Part shown: one piece after another, positions 1-9,308 of the stretch
Position numbering within the stretch: position 1 is the first letter of the stretch
Layout of the letters: every line of letters begins with the position of its first letter
NCBI RefSeq assembly: GCF_011927955.1
Contig: NZ_JAATJN010000001.1
Location: 2,232,001 to 2,296,000, forward strand
Reading direction: 5' to 3'
DNA length: 64,000 nt
Source: Brevibacterium marinum
GTDB taxonomy: Bacteria; Actinomycetota; Actinomycetes; Actinomycetales; Brevibacteriaceae
Program-made: the position numbers and the translations under genes
The notes under the pieces: model-generated
The model's input: the letters and a program-made list of their open reading frames with translations, nothing else
What the model was told of the DNA's origin: nothing
Databases searched by the model: none

Positions 1-679
1 CCGCGCCGACCAGATCGGAGCGCCCCGAACTCGACTGGCGCTCCTCGGGCCAGGCCACATCGTTCTTGGCCAGGCGGCGACGCTCTGAGATACCGAGGAA
101 GTAGGCGAAGACGAAGCACACCAGCAGACCTGCGATGAGGGAGGGGACCATCGGGGCAAAGATCTCGTTGGCATCGATCTGCAGGGCGGACGAGGCACGT
201 GCCGTCGGACCGCCCCAGGGGACGATGTTGAGAGTGCCGTTGATCAGGCCGGCGACGCAGGTGAGCACGACCGGCGACATCTCCAAGCGCTGGTAGATCG
301 GCAGCATCGCGGCGGTGACGACGATGAACGTCGTCGATCCGTCGCCGTCGAGGGAGACCGCTCCTGTCAGCAGGGCGGTGCCCATGACGACCTTGACGGG
401 GTCATGACCGGCCACCCTGAGGATGAATGCGACGAGCTTGTCGAACAGGCCCACGTCGATCATGATGCCGAAGTAGATGATGGCGAAGAGCAGCAGCGCT
501 GCCGTCGACGACATGTCGGCGATGGCGTCCATGACCATTTCGCCGATTCCCAGCCCTGCGCCGGTGAACAGCCCGAAGATGGTCGGGACGATGATCAGCG
601 CCAGGATCGGTGAGAGTCGTTTCGTCATGATCAGTGTCATGAAGACGATGATCATTGCGAAACCGAGTATAACGAGCAC
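1..679 (-). CDS. CitMHS-family citrate transporter, C-terminus cut by window edge
   Basis: Inner-membrane secondary transporter, probably for citrate complexed with a divalent metal. About 226 N-terminal residues are present; the family is usually 430-450, so roughly half lies beyond base 1. Hydrophobic helices alternate with conserved loops: a SLDGDGSTTF loop near residue 120 and an NIVPWGGPTARA loop near residue 160, both typical of CitMHS/CitH proteins. I chose the GTG at 679 because a GAGGGAGAAG ribosome-binding site precedes it. It is divergent from a CitAB-like sensor/regulator pair across about 140 bp, the arrangement expected of a citrate-responsive transporter. Substrate preference within the family cannot be read from the sequence. 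Confidence 0.87.
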   Translation of the reverse strand, partial: MLVILGFAMIIVFMTLIMTKRLSPILALIIVPTIFGLFTGAGLGIGEMVMDAIADMSSTAALLLFAIIYFGIMIDVGLFDKLVAFILRVAGHDPVKVVMGTALLTGAVSLDGDGSTTFIVVTAAMLPIYQRLEMSPVVLTCVAGLINGTLNIVPWGGPTARASSALQIDANEIFAPMVPSLIAGLLVCFVFAYFLGISERRRLAKNDVAWPEERQSSSGRSDLVGA

Positions 680-821
680 GAACTTCTCCCTCGAAGGCGG
701 ATGTGATGCCCGATACACGTTAGGTCGCGTCCGAAAGCGGCGCGCGTTTGTGTGCACTGAACACGTTCTGCCTGTTTGGCACCTTTTGCGCATTTCGCTC
801 ATGCACGGCTAGCCTGAGCGG

Positions 822-2627
822 GTGACTCGACCCACCAGACCGTTCTCCCGCCGTGTGCTGCTCAGCCAGCTCGCCGTCGTCGTCGTGACCTTGGCCCTGG
901 TGACGGGAGTCTTCGCCTGGATGGGAGCGCGAGCGGTCACCGATGTCACCGAGACCAAGGCGCTGGCGACCGCGCGGACGCTGGCGATCGATCCTGAGGT
1001 GAGGAAGGGGGCGACCCGGGCCTCGGCCGAGCACGCGGCGGTGCCCGATGATGCGATCACCCGTCCGCTGCTCGCCATCACCGACGACCTGCGGGCCTCC
1101 TCGGGCATCGTGTTCGCCGTCATCACAGACGATCGCGGCATCCGACTGACCCATCCCGATCGGGACAACATCGGACACCGGGTCTCGACCTCGCCGGACG
1201 AGGCCTTGGCCGGACGGGAGAACATCAGTCACGAGCGGGGGACCCTCGGCGAGACCGTGCGGGCCAAGGTCCCGATCTATTCCACCTCGGATGACGAGAC
1301 GGTCGTCGGTGAAGTCTCTGTGGGCATCCACGCCTCGGTGCTCGATGCCGATCTTCGCCGTGAGTTCCTCGCTCTCGGCTCCGTCGCCGTCCTGGCCCTT
1401 GCGATCGGAGTCGTCGCGTCTCTGGCCCTGGGACGGCGCCTGCGCCGGGAGACCCTCGGCGTGGGACCCGAGGAACTTGCGGAGATGGCTCGTGACCAGG
1501 GGGCGGTCCTGCGTGGACTCGACGACGGGGTCCTGGCCTTCAGCTCGTCCGGAGAGCCGACCCTGAGCAATTCCACGGCGGAGCACCTGTTGGGTATCGC
1601 GGCCGTCGGGACCGACGGCTCGAACGGAGTGGACGCATCGCGCTCGGACGGAGCGGAGGCGTCGAATTCGAACGGAGCGGACGCGTCGCGCTCGATCATA
1701 GAAGTGCCCGAACAGATCCGTCTCATGATGCTCGATGCGCCCGTGGACGGGGCCCTACGGCGCCGAATCAACGTCGGCGATCGGATCCTCCTGGCCACCG
1801 CCGTCAGGGTCAGCCGAGGGGGAGTCTCGATCGGAGGAGTCGTCACGCTGCGGGACGAGACCCAGGTGCTGACGATGGCCCGACAGCTGGAGTCCGTGAC
1901 CTCGATGGCCGGGGCGCTGCGTACGCAGCGGCACGAGTTCGCCAATCGTCTCCACACCGTTCTCGGGCTCGTCGACACCGGAGCGACCGATGAGGCGAAG
2001 ACCTATCTCGCAAAGATCCTGCGAACCGGTCCGATCGCGACACCAGTCGAAGGGATCGAGGTGATCTCCGATCCGTACCTGCGTGCCCTTCTCGAAGCGA
2101 AGGGCACCACCGCCGCCGAGGCTGGGGTGTCCCTAGCCGTCACCCCGGATTCGTTGGTGCTGGGTCGTGTGTCGGATCCCGAGGACATCACACTCATCCT
2201 GGGCAACCTCATCGACAATGCTGTGAGGGCGGTTGTCGCGAGCGCAGACGTGGCTCGTGACGGCAGGGTCGACTCGGCCGACGACGCCTCCGGCAGGGTC
2301 GAGGTGACGCTGCTCGGCTCCGGACCGGAGCTGCACGCCGTCGTGACCGACACCGGCGGAGGAGTTGCGGACGAGGACGCGGATGACATCTTCGCCGAGG
2401 GGGTCAGCACCGGCGATGGTCTCGATGCCGATCATGGGCATGGCATCGGTCTGGCTCTGTGCCGACGGGTTGCACGACGACACGGCGGCAGGGTGTGGCT
2501 GCTCGTCGGCCACGATCCGGACCTGGGCGGTGCGGGATTCGCGATGCGACTGCCCGATGTGCTCAGCGATGGCGACGAGGACGAGATCACCGCGAACGAT
2601 AGCCATACGGACGATGAGGAGAGATGA
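822..2627 (+). CDS. citA: CitA/DcuS-type sensor histidine kinase
   Basis: Membrane sensor kinase of the citrate/C4-dicarboxylate family, 601 residues. A first transmembrane helix (about 12-35) is followed by an extracytoplasmic sensor with the DRGIRLTHP and NIGHRVSTS blocks of CitA-like domains, then a second helix (about 180-200) and a PAS-like segment. The H-box TQRHEFANRLHTVLGL is near residue 370 and is of the Spo0B-like type, which lacks the usual four-helix DHp. N-box LGNLIDNAVRA (about 460) and G-boxes DTGGGVADE and GHGIGLALC follow. Start is GTG at 822. The gene overlaps the downstream regulator by 4 bp (ATGA). Residues 267-290 form a three-copy repeat described separately. It probably controls the divergent citrate transporter. 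Confidence 0.9.
   Translation: MTRPTRPFSRRVLLSQLAVVVVTLALVTGVFAWMGARAVTDVTETKALATARTLAIDPEVRKGATRASAEHAAVPDDAITRPLLAITDDLRASSGIVFAVITDDRGIRLTHPDRDNIGHRVSTSPDEALAGRENISHERGTLGETVRAKVPIYSTSDDETVVGEVSVGIHASVLDADLRREFLALGSVAVLALAIGVVASLALGRRLRRETLGVGPEELAEMARDQGAVLRGLDDGVLAFSSSGEPTLSNSTAEHLLGIAAVGTDGSNGVDASRSDGAEASNSNGADASRSIIEVPEQIRLMMLDAPVDGALRRRINVGDRILLATAVRVSRGGVSIGGVVTLRDETQVLTMARQLESVTSMAGALRTQRHEFANRLHTVLGLVDTGATDEAKTYLAKILRTGPIATPVEGIEVISDPYLRALLEAKGTTAAEAGVSLAVTPDSLVLGRVSDPEDITLILGNLIDNAVRAVVASADVARDGRVDSADDASGRVEVTLLGSGPELHAVVTDTGGGVADEDADDIFAEGVSTGDGLDADHGHGIGLALCRRVARRHGGRVWLLVGHDPDLGGAGFAMRLPDVLSDGDEDEITANDSHTDDEER
1620..1691 (+). repeat. Three in-frame 24-bp tandem repeats in the kinase linker
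   Basis: Units at 1620-1643, 1644-1667 and 1668-1691 each encode eight residues (SNGVDASR, SDGAEASN, SNGADASR). They fall after the LLGI segment of the PAS-like domain and before the rest of that domain. Length is a multiple of three, so copy-number change would keep the frame. Confidence 0.85.
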
Positions 2628-3283
2628 TGGTCAACGTACTGGTGCTCGACGACGACTTCTATGTGGGGCAGATCCACTGCCGCTACGTCGATGAGGTCGC
2701 GGGATTCCACGCACTCGAACCGGTCAGGGATCTGCCCACAGCACGCACGGTCATTGCCGAGCAGGAAGTCGACCTGCTGCTGGTCGACTATGTCCTGCCC
2801 GAGGGCAACGGAGTCGACCTCATCCGCGAGACCGACGTCGACGCCATTGTGCTCTCGGCCGTGGCCGATGCGGACGTGGTGCGCTCGGCCCTGCGCGCAG
2901 GGGCGATGACGTACATCCTCAAGCCCTTCGCGGCCGAGGAGCTGCAGGACTTTCTGAGGCGATATGCACGCTTCCGCCGCTACTGGGAGCGGGAGAAAGT
3001 GAGTCGAACGGATCTCGAGCGGCAGCTTCGCAGCCTGCACGACGTCGCTTCGCCCGGCAGTGCGCCGGTTCGCGGCTCCGGCTCGTCGACCAGCGGTCGG
3101 ATCTATGCGACGCTCGAAGGTGCTGATCGTCCGCTGACGGCGCTGGAGGTCTCCGAAGCGGTGGGCATCTCGCGCGCGACGGCGCAGCGCCATTTGGCCA
3201 AGCTGGCCGAATCACGCGCCGTCACCGTCTCACTCCAATACGGAAGCACCGGTCGGCCCGAGCATCTCTACGGACTGGGCTGA
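2624..3283 (+). CDS. citB: CitB/DcuR-type response regulator
   Basis: Cytoplasmic partner of the overlapping kinase, 219 residues. The N-terminal receiver has the acidic cluster LDDDF near residue 9, the phospho-acceptor Asp in LLVDYVLPEG near residue 55, and a conserved Lys in YILKPF near residue 105. The C-terminal half has a helix-turn-helix of the CitB/DcuR kind (LTALEVSEAVGISRATAQRH). It starts ATGATG, overlapping the kinase stop, so translation is probably coupled. In related Actinobacteria CitAB activates citrate-uptake genes, and the divergent CitMHS gene fits that role here. Confidence 0.9.
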   Translation: MMVNVLVLDDDFYVGQIHCRYVDEVAGFHALEPVRDLPTARTVIAEQEVDLLLVDYVLPEGNGVDLIRETDVDAIVLSAVADADVVRSALRAGAMTYILKPFAAEELQDFLRRYARFRRYWEREKVSRTDLERQLRSLHDVASPGSAPVRGSGSSTSGRIYATLEGADRPLTALEVSEAVGISRATAQRHLAKLAESRAVTVSLQYGSTGRPEHLYGLG

Positions 3284-4048
3284 GTTCGACATGTCCTCGG
3301 CCTCCGGCAACCCGAACCGGCAAGAGCGCGCCGCCTGCACCGCGCTTTTGCAGGTTCGGGGAGCTGATGGAGGCGAGATTCCTCGGTCGAGAGCACTGAG
3401 CTCGTTCGGCAGGGTTCTTATGGTGATCAGCGGGGAGATGAGGACGGGCAGTGACGAGAGGACCCCCGCCGAGGCGAAGAGCCAGAGAGTCGGCACGATT
3501 CCGATCGCGTGTGCGATCGTGCCGCCGAGGAAGGCGCCGATGGGCATCGGACCCCAGACGAGGAACCGGATCGAGGCATTCATGCGCCCGAGAAGAGGTT
3601 TCGGGCACAGCCGTTGGCGGAAGCTGACCTGAGCCACGTTGTAGACGACGACAGCCCAGGAGAGCAGGGACCAGCCGACGAGCAGAGTCGGCATCGTCAC
3701 CCCGATCGTCAGCGGACCGCCGATGACTCCGACCAAGCCGGAGGCGAGTGAAGGGCCCGCCACCCATGCTGTCTGCTGGCTCGCCTGGAGCTTTCGATTG
3801 CCATCGCCGAGCTGCTCGCTCATGACTATTTCGGGCAGGAAAGACTGGTTGGCGACGTCGAAGAAGACAGTGACGACGCCGACGCAGGCGCCACCGATGC
3901 AGAGTTGGAGCATGGTCAGCAGGTCACACATCCAAGCGACCGGGACCGTCAGCAGCAGGGCCGCACGCACCAGGTCACCTGCGACGATGACGGCCTTCTT
4001 CCGCATCCTGTCGACCCATGCGCCCGCGGGCAGGCTGATGACGAGGAA
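3230..4048 (-). pseudogene. Truncated MFS exporter (MFS_3 / enterobactin exporter-like)
   Basis: The frame encodes most of a 12-helix transporter but lacks the first part. The longest ATG start (4006) gives 258 residues against about 410-430 for the family. In-frame family sequence continues upstream of that ATG (FLVISLPAGAWVDRM) and stops abruptly near 4048, with an in-frame TGA at 4058-4060. The loss therefore covers the first helix or two. The last 60 or so residues read through the terminator hairpin and into the response-regulator gene in antisense, so the true C-terminus also looks damaged. It abuts a truncated divergent regulator. Probably non-functional. Confidence 0.75.
3311..3360. 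terminator. Hairpin between converging regulator and MFS remnant
   Basis: Arms 3311-3329 and 3342-3360 pair over 19 bp with two mismatches around a 12-nt loop. It lies just past the response regulator stop, as expected for a bidirectional terminator. The MFS remnant reading frame runs straight through it, which suggests that frame has lost its original stop. Confidence 0.6.
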
Positions 4049-4050
4049 GG

Positions 4051-4404
4051 ATGCTCGTCAATACGGGGTTCCTCGAGGCTCAGGAGGCGCGTCGCGGCAG
4101 GCGCGGAGCGCGAGAGATCCCCGACAGAGCCACCGGCAAGAGCTGGTACCTCAACGCCGGCGATATGACACATCCGATGATCGATGCCTTCGTGGCCGAA
4201 TTCGACTCCGCACCGCACGAAGAACGGACGTTGCGGCGCATGGCCGCAATGCTGACCGCGGACGAGGTCGACGAATTCAGAGACCGGATCGACGCCCTGT
4301 TCGAGGAATTCAGGTCACGGCGGTCCGGTCGGGACACGAAGCAGTGGGCCCTCTTCACCGCCATGCACGCCAGCCACCAGCACGGCACCGACCCGGACCT
4401 CTGA
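4051..4404 (+). pseudogene. N-terminally truncated ArsR-like transcriptional regulator
   Basis: The 117-residue frame reads LVNTGFLEAQE, RRGRRGAREI, ATGKSWYL and MTHPMIDAFV, which matches the end of the winged helix and the C-terminal half of HTH_20/ArsR-like regulators that often sit beside MFS exporters. About 60-90 residues carrying the recognition helices are missing. The remnant begins within a few bases of where the divergent MFS frame ends, so a single deletion would explain both truncations. Family assignment is moderate; lack of the DNA-binding domain is clear. Confidence 0.65.
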
Positions 4405-4522
4405 TCTCAGCTGCGTTCCCCGTGTGTCCGTCACGTCCAGCACTCGCGCCGAGGTGGATTCGGCACGCCGAAGCCTGCGGATTTGCTGGGCAGGAGCGCA
4501 TAATCGCCCTAAGATGAGGTCC

Positions 4523-7429
4523 ATGGCGACCAGAACGACTTCCCCCGCTTCTGGTACTCGAAAAGGCACAGCGCGCAAGAGCACTGGTCGGACCGGGCAA
4601 GCGGGGACCAAAGACCCCGGGACAAACGTTGTCACCGGTGCGTGGAGGGGAGTGTCCCACATGGCCGGGAACCGTGCCCGCAAGATCCTCAGCGACGAAC
4701 CCACCGATTCACCGACGAAGAGAGACGGCACAGCCTTCTTCCTCATCGGCCTGTCCATCGTCATCGCCGCGTTCGAATGGTGGAACATCCCGGGTGCGAT
4801 CAGCGAAGGCGTCAGGGGCGTCGTCGAGGGCACCTTCGGGCGCGTGGCCCTGGCCCTGCCGGTGATCTTCACCTGTTATGCGATCAGGCTGTTCCTTCGC
4901 GGAGAGGACAATCGCGGCAACAACCGGATCCTCATCGGCATCATTCTCCTGCTCCTTTCGGCCTCCGGTCTGGCCAACATCGCCGCCGGCAATCCGGGAT
5001 TCGTCAATTCCCGAGATGCCATGGCCAACGGCGGCGGAGCACTCGGGTTCGTCATCTCCTCGCCCCTCGTCGTCGCGATGACCGTCTACGTGGCGGTGCC
5101 GCTGCTCGTCCTGCTCGGCACCTTCTCTGTTCTCGTCATCACCGCGACACCGGTGCGTTCGATTCCCCAACGTCTGACTGCGCTGTATCAGCGGCTGACC
5201 GGTGGAGCACGCCCGGCTCGGGACTCCGATTCGGACGCGTCCTCGACCGATCTGGTCGCCGACAACGAGCACACCTCCGATCTCAAACCGGTCATGGGAA
5301 CCAAACGCCGGTCGCGGAAGAAGAAGACGGACGCCGAGGCTGCGAAGAAGGACGACGACACCGCGACGAAGGCTTATGACAAGGCCTACATCCATGAGAA
5401 CGACGTCAGCGACGAAGATGCCGACACCACGGTCATCGAGCGGCCACAGTTCAAGCCCGGTGAGCGTCGGCCGACGAAGGCCGAGCGTGAAACGGCGGCG
5501 CTGAAGAAGACCATCGGCATGGACGATGATGCCACCTCGGCGAACAAGACCAACTCGGGAGCCGCCTCGGCGCCGGTGGCAGCCTCGAACAGTCCGACGC
5601 CCCCACCCACGGAGCAGCTGCCCGAACGCGTGGAGCAGCTGACTCTGGCCGGGGACGTGACCTACACGCTGCCGAACTCGGACAACCTCGTGCCGGGGCC
5701 TCCTGCGAAGGAGCGCTCGGAGGCCAACGACCGCGTGGTCGAAGCGCTGCGCGACGTCCTCGAACAATTCAAGATCGCTGCGGAGGTCACCGGGTTCTCC
5801 CGCGGTCCCACCGTCACGCGATACGAGGTCGAACTCGGTCCGGGCACCAAGGTCGAGAAGGTCACCGCGCTGTCGAAGAACATCGCGTACGCGGTGGCCA
5901 GCGCCGATGTCCGCATCCTCTCGCCGATTCCGGGCAAGAAGGCGATCGGCATCGAGATCCCGAATTCGGACCGGGAGAACGTCGCCCTCGGCGATGTCCT
6001 GCGCTCGAAGGCCGCGCGGAAGACCGAGCAGCCCATGGTCATGGGCGTGGGCAAGGACGTCGAAGGCGGATTCGTCGTCGCCGACCTGTCCAAGATGCCC
6101 CACCTGCTCGTAGCCGGTGCCACCGGTGCCGGTAAGTCGAGCTTCGTCAACTCCATGATCACCTCGATCATGATGCGTGCGACCCCCGACGAGGTGCGCA
6201 TGATCCTCGTCGACCCCAAGCGTGTCGAGCTGACGATCTACGAGGGCATTCCCCATCTGATCACCCCGATCATCACCAACCCGAAGAAGGCCGCCGAGGC
6301 GCTCGAATGGGTTGTGCGCGAAATGGACACCCGCTACGACGACCTCGCCCAGTACGGGTTCAAGCACATCAAGGAATTCAACAAGGCGGTCCGGGAGGGG
6401 CGGGTCCAGCCGCCCGCCGGCTCCGAGCGGGTCCTCCAGCCCTACCCGTACCTGCTGGTCGTCGTCGACGAGCTCGCCGACCTGATGATGGTCGCGCCGC
6501 GAGACGTCGAAGCGTCGATCCAGCGCATCACCCAGTTGGCGCGTGCGGCCGGCATCCACCTCATACTCGCCACACAGCGCCCCAGCGTCGACGTCGTCAC
6601 CGGTCTCATCAAGGCCAACGTTCCCTCGCGTCTGGCCTTCGCGACCTCGTCCCTGGCCGACTCGCGGGTCGTGCTCGACCAACCGGGCGCGGAGAAGCTC
6701 ATCGGTCAGGGGGATGCGCTGTTCCTGCCCATGGGTGCCGCGAAGCCGATGCGTGTCCAGGGCGCATGGGTCAACGAGTCCGAGATCGAGAAGGTCGTCG
6801 AACACGTCAAGGGCCAGCTCACCCCGAACTACCGCGAGGACGTTGCCGTCGAGGCGCCAAAGAAACAGATCGACGAGGAGATCGGCGATGACCTCGAACT
6901 GCTGCTCCAGGCCGCAGAACAGGTCGTGACCACGCAGTTCGGTTCGACGTCGATGCTGCAGCGCAAACTGCGAGTCGGATTCGCCAAGGCGGGCCGCCTC
7001 ATGGACCTCATGGAGTCACGCGGAATCGTCGGCCCCTCCGAAGGCTCGAAGGCTCGCGACGTGCTGGTCCGTCCCGAGAATCTGCCCGCGACCCTGGCGA
7101 TCATCAAGGGCGAGACCCCACCGGACGAGGAACCCGACTCGGCACCCGCGAACGGCGGTGGATCGACCGGCGGCGGATCGACCGGCGGACAGGCCGGCGG
7201 CACGTCCGGCACAGCGTCGGCGGCCGGTGACTACGACGAGGAGTTCGAAGACTTCGGAGCCTCGAACGGCAGCTCCTCGGCCGCATCGGGGGGATCCGGT
7301 GGAGGCGACCGCTACTCGTCAGGCGTCGGGCATGCCGCAGACCTGCACGTCGGTGACGTCGACCCCGAGACGGGATTGGAAGTCGTCGAAGCCAGCGACG
7401 AGGACGCCTGGTCGCTCACAGGTCGCTGA
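4523..7429 (+). CDS. ftsK: DNA translocase FtsK/SpoIIIE
   Basis: Septum-located DNA pump that clears chromosome termini during division, 968 residues from the chosen ATG. Four predicted membrane helices occupy roughly 75-230, followed by a charged, disordered linker, then the RecA-like motor: Walker A GATGAGKSSF near residue 533, Walker B LLVVVDELADLM near 650. The C-terminal gamma winged helix (STSMLQRKLRVGFAKAGRLM) is followed by a glycine/serine-rich acidic tail. The frame is open back to 4424, but ATG 4523 gives the usual MATRT start; ATG 4514 is the alternative. pgsA follows. Confidence 0.93.
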   Translation: MATRTTSPASGTRKGTARKSTGRTGQAGTKDPGTNVVTGAWRGVSHMAGNRARKILSDEPTDSPTKRDGTAFFLIGLSIVIAAFEWWNIPGAISEGVRGVVEGTFGRVALALPVIFTCYAIRLFLRGEDNRGNNRILIGIILLLLSASGLANIAAGNPGFVNSRDAMANGGGALGFVISSPLVVAMTVYVAVPLLVLLGTFSVLVITATPVRSIPQRLTALYQRLTGGARPARDSDSDASSTDLVADNEHTSDLKPVMGTKRRSRKKKTDAEAAKKDDDTATKAYDKAYIHENDVSDEDADTTVIERPQFKPGERRPTKAERETAALKKTIGMDDDATSANKTNSGAASAPVAASNSPTPPPTEQLPERVEQLTLAGDVTYTLPNSDNLVPGPPAKERSEANDRVVEALRDVLEQFKIAAEVTGFSRGPTVTRYEVELGPGTKVEKVTALSKNIAYAVASADVRILSPIPGKKAIGIEIPNSDRENVALGDVLRSKAARKTEQPMVMGVGKDVEGGFVVADLSKMPHLLVAGATGAGKSSFVNSMITSIMMRATPDEVRMILVDPKRVELTIYEGIPHLITPIITNPKKAAEALEWVVREMDTRYDDLAQYGFKHIKEFNKAVREGRVQPPAGSERVLQPYPYLLVVVDELADLMMVAPRDVEASIQRITQLARAAGIHLILATQRPSVDVVTGLIKANVPSRLAFATSSLADSRVVLDQPGAEKLIGQGDALFLPMGAAKPMRVQGAWVNESEIEKVVEHVKGQLTPNYREDVAVEAPKKQIDEEIGDDLELLLQAAEQVVTTQFGSTSMLQRKLRVGFAKAGRLMDLMESRGIVGPSEGSKARDVLVRPENLPATLAIIKGETPPDEEPDSAPANGGGSTGGGSTGGQAGGTSGTASAAGDYDEEFEDFGASNGSSSAASGGSGGGDRYSSGVGHAADLHVGDVDPETGLEVVEASDEDAWSLTGR

Positions 7430-7466
7430 TCCCGGTAGCTGCACGCACCCGCGGCGGCTGTAAGAG

Positions 7467-7502
7467 GTGGAGCCGCGCGCTGAAACGAACGGACGGCTCC
7501 AC
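7467..7502 (+). terminator. Possible terminator after ftsK
   Basis: GTGGAGCC (7467-7474) pairs with GGCTCCAC (7495-7502), an 8-bp perfect stem with a 20-nt loop. No T-run follows, so it may be a weak or Rho-assisted site. Confidence 0.4.
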
Positions 7503-7535
7503 GCCATTCACATGTGCCTCGGATAGGGTTGATAC

Positions 7536-8186
7536 GTGAATGATCGACCCGCCCCAGGCCATGTACCGTCAGAGCCGAGCCCATGGAATGTTCCCAATGC
7601 TCTGACCGTGCTCCGGATCCTGCTCGTCCCCGTCTTCCTCATCCTTCTTCTGGTCGATGGGGGACAGGACGTGACCATGCGATGGTGGGCTCTTGCGGTG
7701 TTCCTGTTGGCGATGGCCACCGACAAGATCGACGGTGACCTGGCCCGCAAATACAATCTCATCACGAACTTCGGCAAGATCGCCGACCCGATCGCCGACA
7801 AATCGCTCATGGCGGCCGCGCTCATCGGCTTGGCCGCGATCACGGAGCTCCCCTGGTGGGTCCCGGCCCTCATCCTCGTTCGTGAACTGGGCATCACGGT
7901 GCTGCGCTTCTTCATGATCCGCATCGCCGTCATGCCCGCCTCCAGAGGCGGCAAGATCAAGACCGTTCTGCAGACCGTTGCGATCGGACTGTTCCTGCTG
8001 GTGACTCCGCTGGCTCAATTCATCCCCGGGGGCGTGAGTCTCGCGCTGATGATTCTGGCGTGGGTGGTGATGACTGCGGCGATCGTGGTTACCGTCGTGA
8101 CCGGAGTCGACTACTGCGTTCAGGCAGCGAAGCTTGCCAAAGGTGCGAACGCGGGCGACGGCTCGGATGACACGGACACGAAGTGA
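7536..8186 (+). CDS. pgsA: CDP-diacylglycerol--glycerol-3-phosphate 3-phosphatidyltransferase
   Basis: Integral membrane enzyme that makes phosphatidylglycerol phosphate from CDP-diacylglycerol and glycerol-3-phosphate. The 216 residues contain the CDP-alcohol phosphotransferase signature D-x2-DG-x2-AR-x8-G-x3-D-x3-D, seen as DKIDGDLARK followed by FGKIADPIADK near residues 65-90, and several hydrophobic helices. Start is GTG at 7536. The cinA-type gene follows after 4 bp, a pairing common in Actinobacteria (ftsK-pgsA-cinA-clgR). Confidence 0.92.
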   Translation: MNDRPAPGHVPSEPSPWNVPNALTVLRILLVPVFLILLLVDGGQDVTMRWWALAVFLLAMATDKIDGDLARKYNLITNFGKIADPIADKSLMAAALIGLAAITELPWWVPALILVRELGITVLRFFMIRIAVMPASRGGKIKTVLQTVAIGLFLLVTPLAQFIPGGVSLALMILAWVVMTAAIVVTVVTGVDYCVQAAKLAKGANAGDGSDDTDTK

Positions 8187-8190
8187 GCCA

Positions 8191-8715
8191 GTGAACGAGT
8201 CCGAACTCTTCTCCCGCACCCAACATCTCATCACCACCTGTGCACAGGTGGGCCTCTCGGTGGCCGGTGCCGAATCGCTGACCGGCGGTCGATTCGTGGC
8301 CACGCTCGTCGACGTGCCGGGAGCATCCGCAGTGGTCCGCGGAGGGCTCATCACCTATGCCACGGACCTCAAATCCCGCCTCGCCGGGGTCGACGCCGAC
8401 CGGCTCGAGGAGACAGGACCGGTCGATGAGCTCGTCGCAGCGCAGATGGCGGCCGGAACCGCCAGGGAATGCGTGGCCGACATCGGTGTCGCCTGCACGG
8501 GAGTCGCCGGCCCACAGCCGCAGGACGGCCAGCCCGTCGGCCTCGTCTACACCGCAATCGCCTTCGCCGGGAAGGCGCAGGTCAGTGAGCACCACTTCGG
8601 CGGAGACCGGAATGCGATCCGCAGCCAGACCGTGGCCGCCATGATCGTCGGCCTCGATGAGTTCGCCAGCCGCTTGGCGTACGGCACCGAAGTGAACGAG
8701 CACGGTCGGCGATGA
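8191..8715 (+). CDS. pncC: CinA C-terminal domain nicotinamide-nucleotide amidohydrolase
   Basis: Stand-alone CinA C-terminal domain, 174 residues, predicted to deamidate NMN to nicotinate mononucleotide in the pyridine nucleotide salvage cycle. Signatures are VAGAESLTGGRF near residue 25 and VACTGVAGPQ near residue 100. I chose GTG 8191, four bases after the pgsA stop, although the frame is open back to 8134 inside pgsA. The N-terminal molybdopterin-like domain of full-length CinA is absent. Confidence 0.88.
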   Translation: MNESELFSRTQHLITTCAQVGLSVAGAESLTGGRFVATLVDVPGASAVVRGGLITYATDLKSRLAGVDADRLEETGPVDELVAAQMAAGTARECVADIGVACTGVAGPQPQDGQPVGLVYTAIAFAGKAQVSEHHFGGDRNAIRSQTVAAMIVGLDEFASRLAYGTEVNEHGRR

Positions 8716-8978
8716 CCGTCACCGGTTCCCAGCTGCAGTCGCGAACGACGCCTGCTGGAGCGTGACATACCGCTGTGCGCATGGAATAAGTTCGACCCGG
8801 GGGAAGTTGAGCAGGTAATGGCACATGGACTGACATATGGACGAACGTGCACCGGTACCTTCGAAAGGACTGGCAATACCATCAGGTCACGCACCCAGGT
8901 TGGCGCTCGGTCGCGCCCTGGCTGTAAAGTTGAGACTACGGTCGCGAGGATCCACGGATTCAAAGGGAGGGACGCAAG

Positions 8979-9308
8979 ATGTTACTGAGAGTTGAAATCG
9001 GCGACGCGCTGCGTTCCGCTCGTCGGGTCCAAGGAAGGACTCTGCGCGACGTCTCGATGGGGGCCAGCGTTTCACTGGGTTACCTCAGTGAGATCGAACG
9101 CGGACAGAAGGAAGCCTCGTCGGAACTGCTGTCTGCGATCTGTGAGGCTCTGGACCTGCCGCTGTCGGCACTGCTGTCATCGGTCTCGGATCGTTTCGCC
9201 CTGGACGAGGGAGTCGAGATTCCCGACACCATTCCGCAGGAGCTCTCCGACAAGATCCTGGGCCGCCCCGGTGGATATTCGGTGCCACGATTGGCAGCCA
9301 AGCCCTAA
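8979..9308 (+). CDS. clgR: ClgR-like XRE-family transcriptional regulator
   Basis: Small cytoplasmic activator, 109 residues. An XRE/Cro helix-turn-helix covers about 8-62 ([20 protein letters not shown], then [16 protein letters not shown]). Size, the [13 protein letters not shown] signature and its place after pgsA-cinA match ClgR, which activates clp protease genes in Actinobacteria. A strong GGGAGGG ribosome-binding site precedes ATG 8979. Its stop overlaps the start of the DUF3046 gene (TAATG). Confidence 0.83.
   Translation: MLLRVEIGDALRSARRVQGRTLRDVSMGASVSLGYLSEIERGQKEASSELLSAICEALDLPLSALLSSVSDRFALDEGVEIPDTIPQELSDKILGRPGGYSVPRLAAKP

Noticed and set aside
4709..6805. 698-codon open frame antisense to ftsK
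   Set aside because: Antisense shadow; ftsK in this region is fully conserved and the antisense product is Asp/Gly/Arg-rich without motifs.
8890..8915. ClgR-type operator upstream of the clgR-like gene
   Set aside because: CGCTCGGTCGCG has the wrong internal spacing and lacks the central A of the published-style motif.
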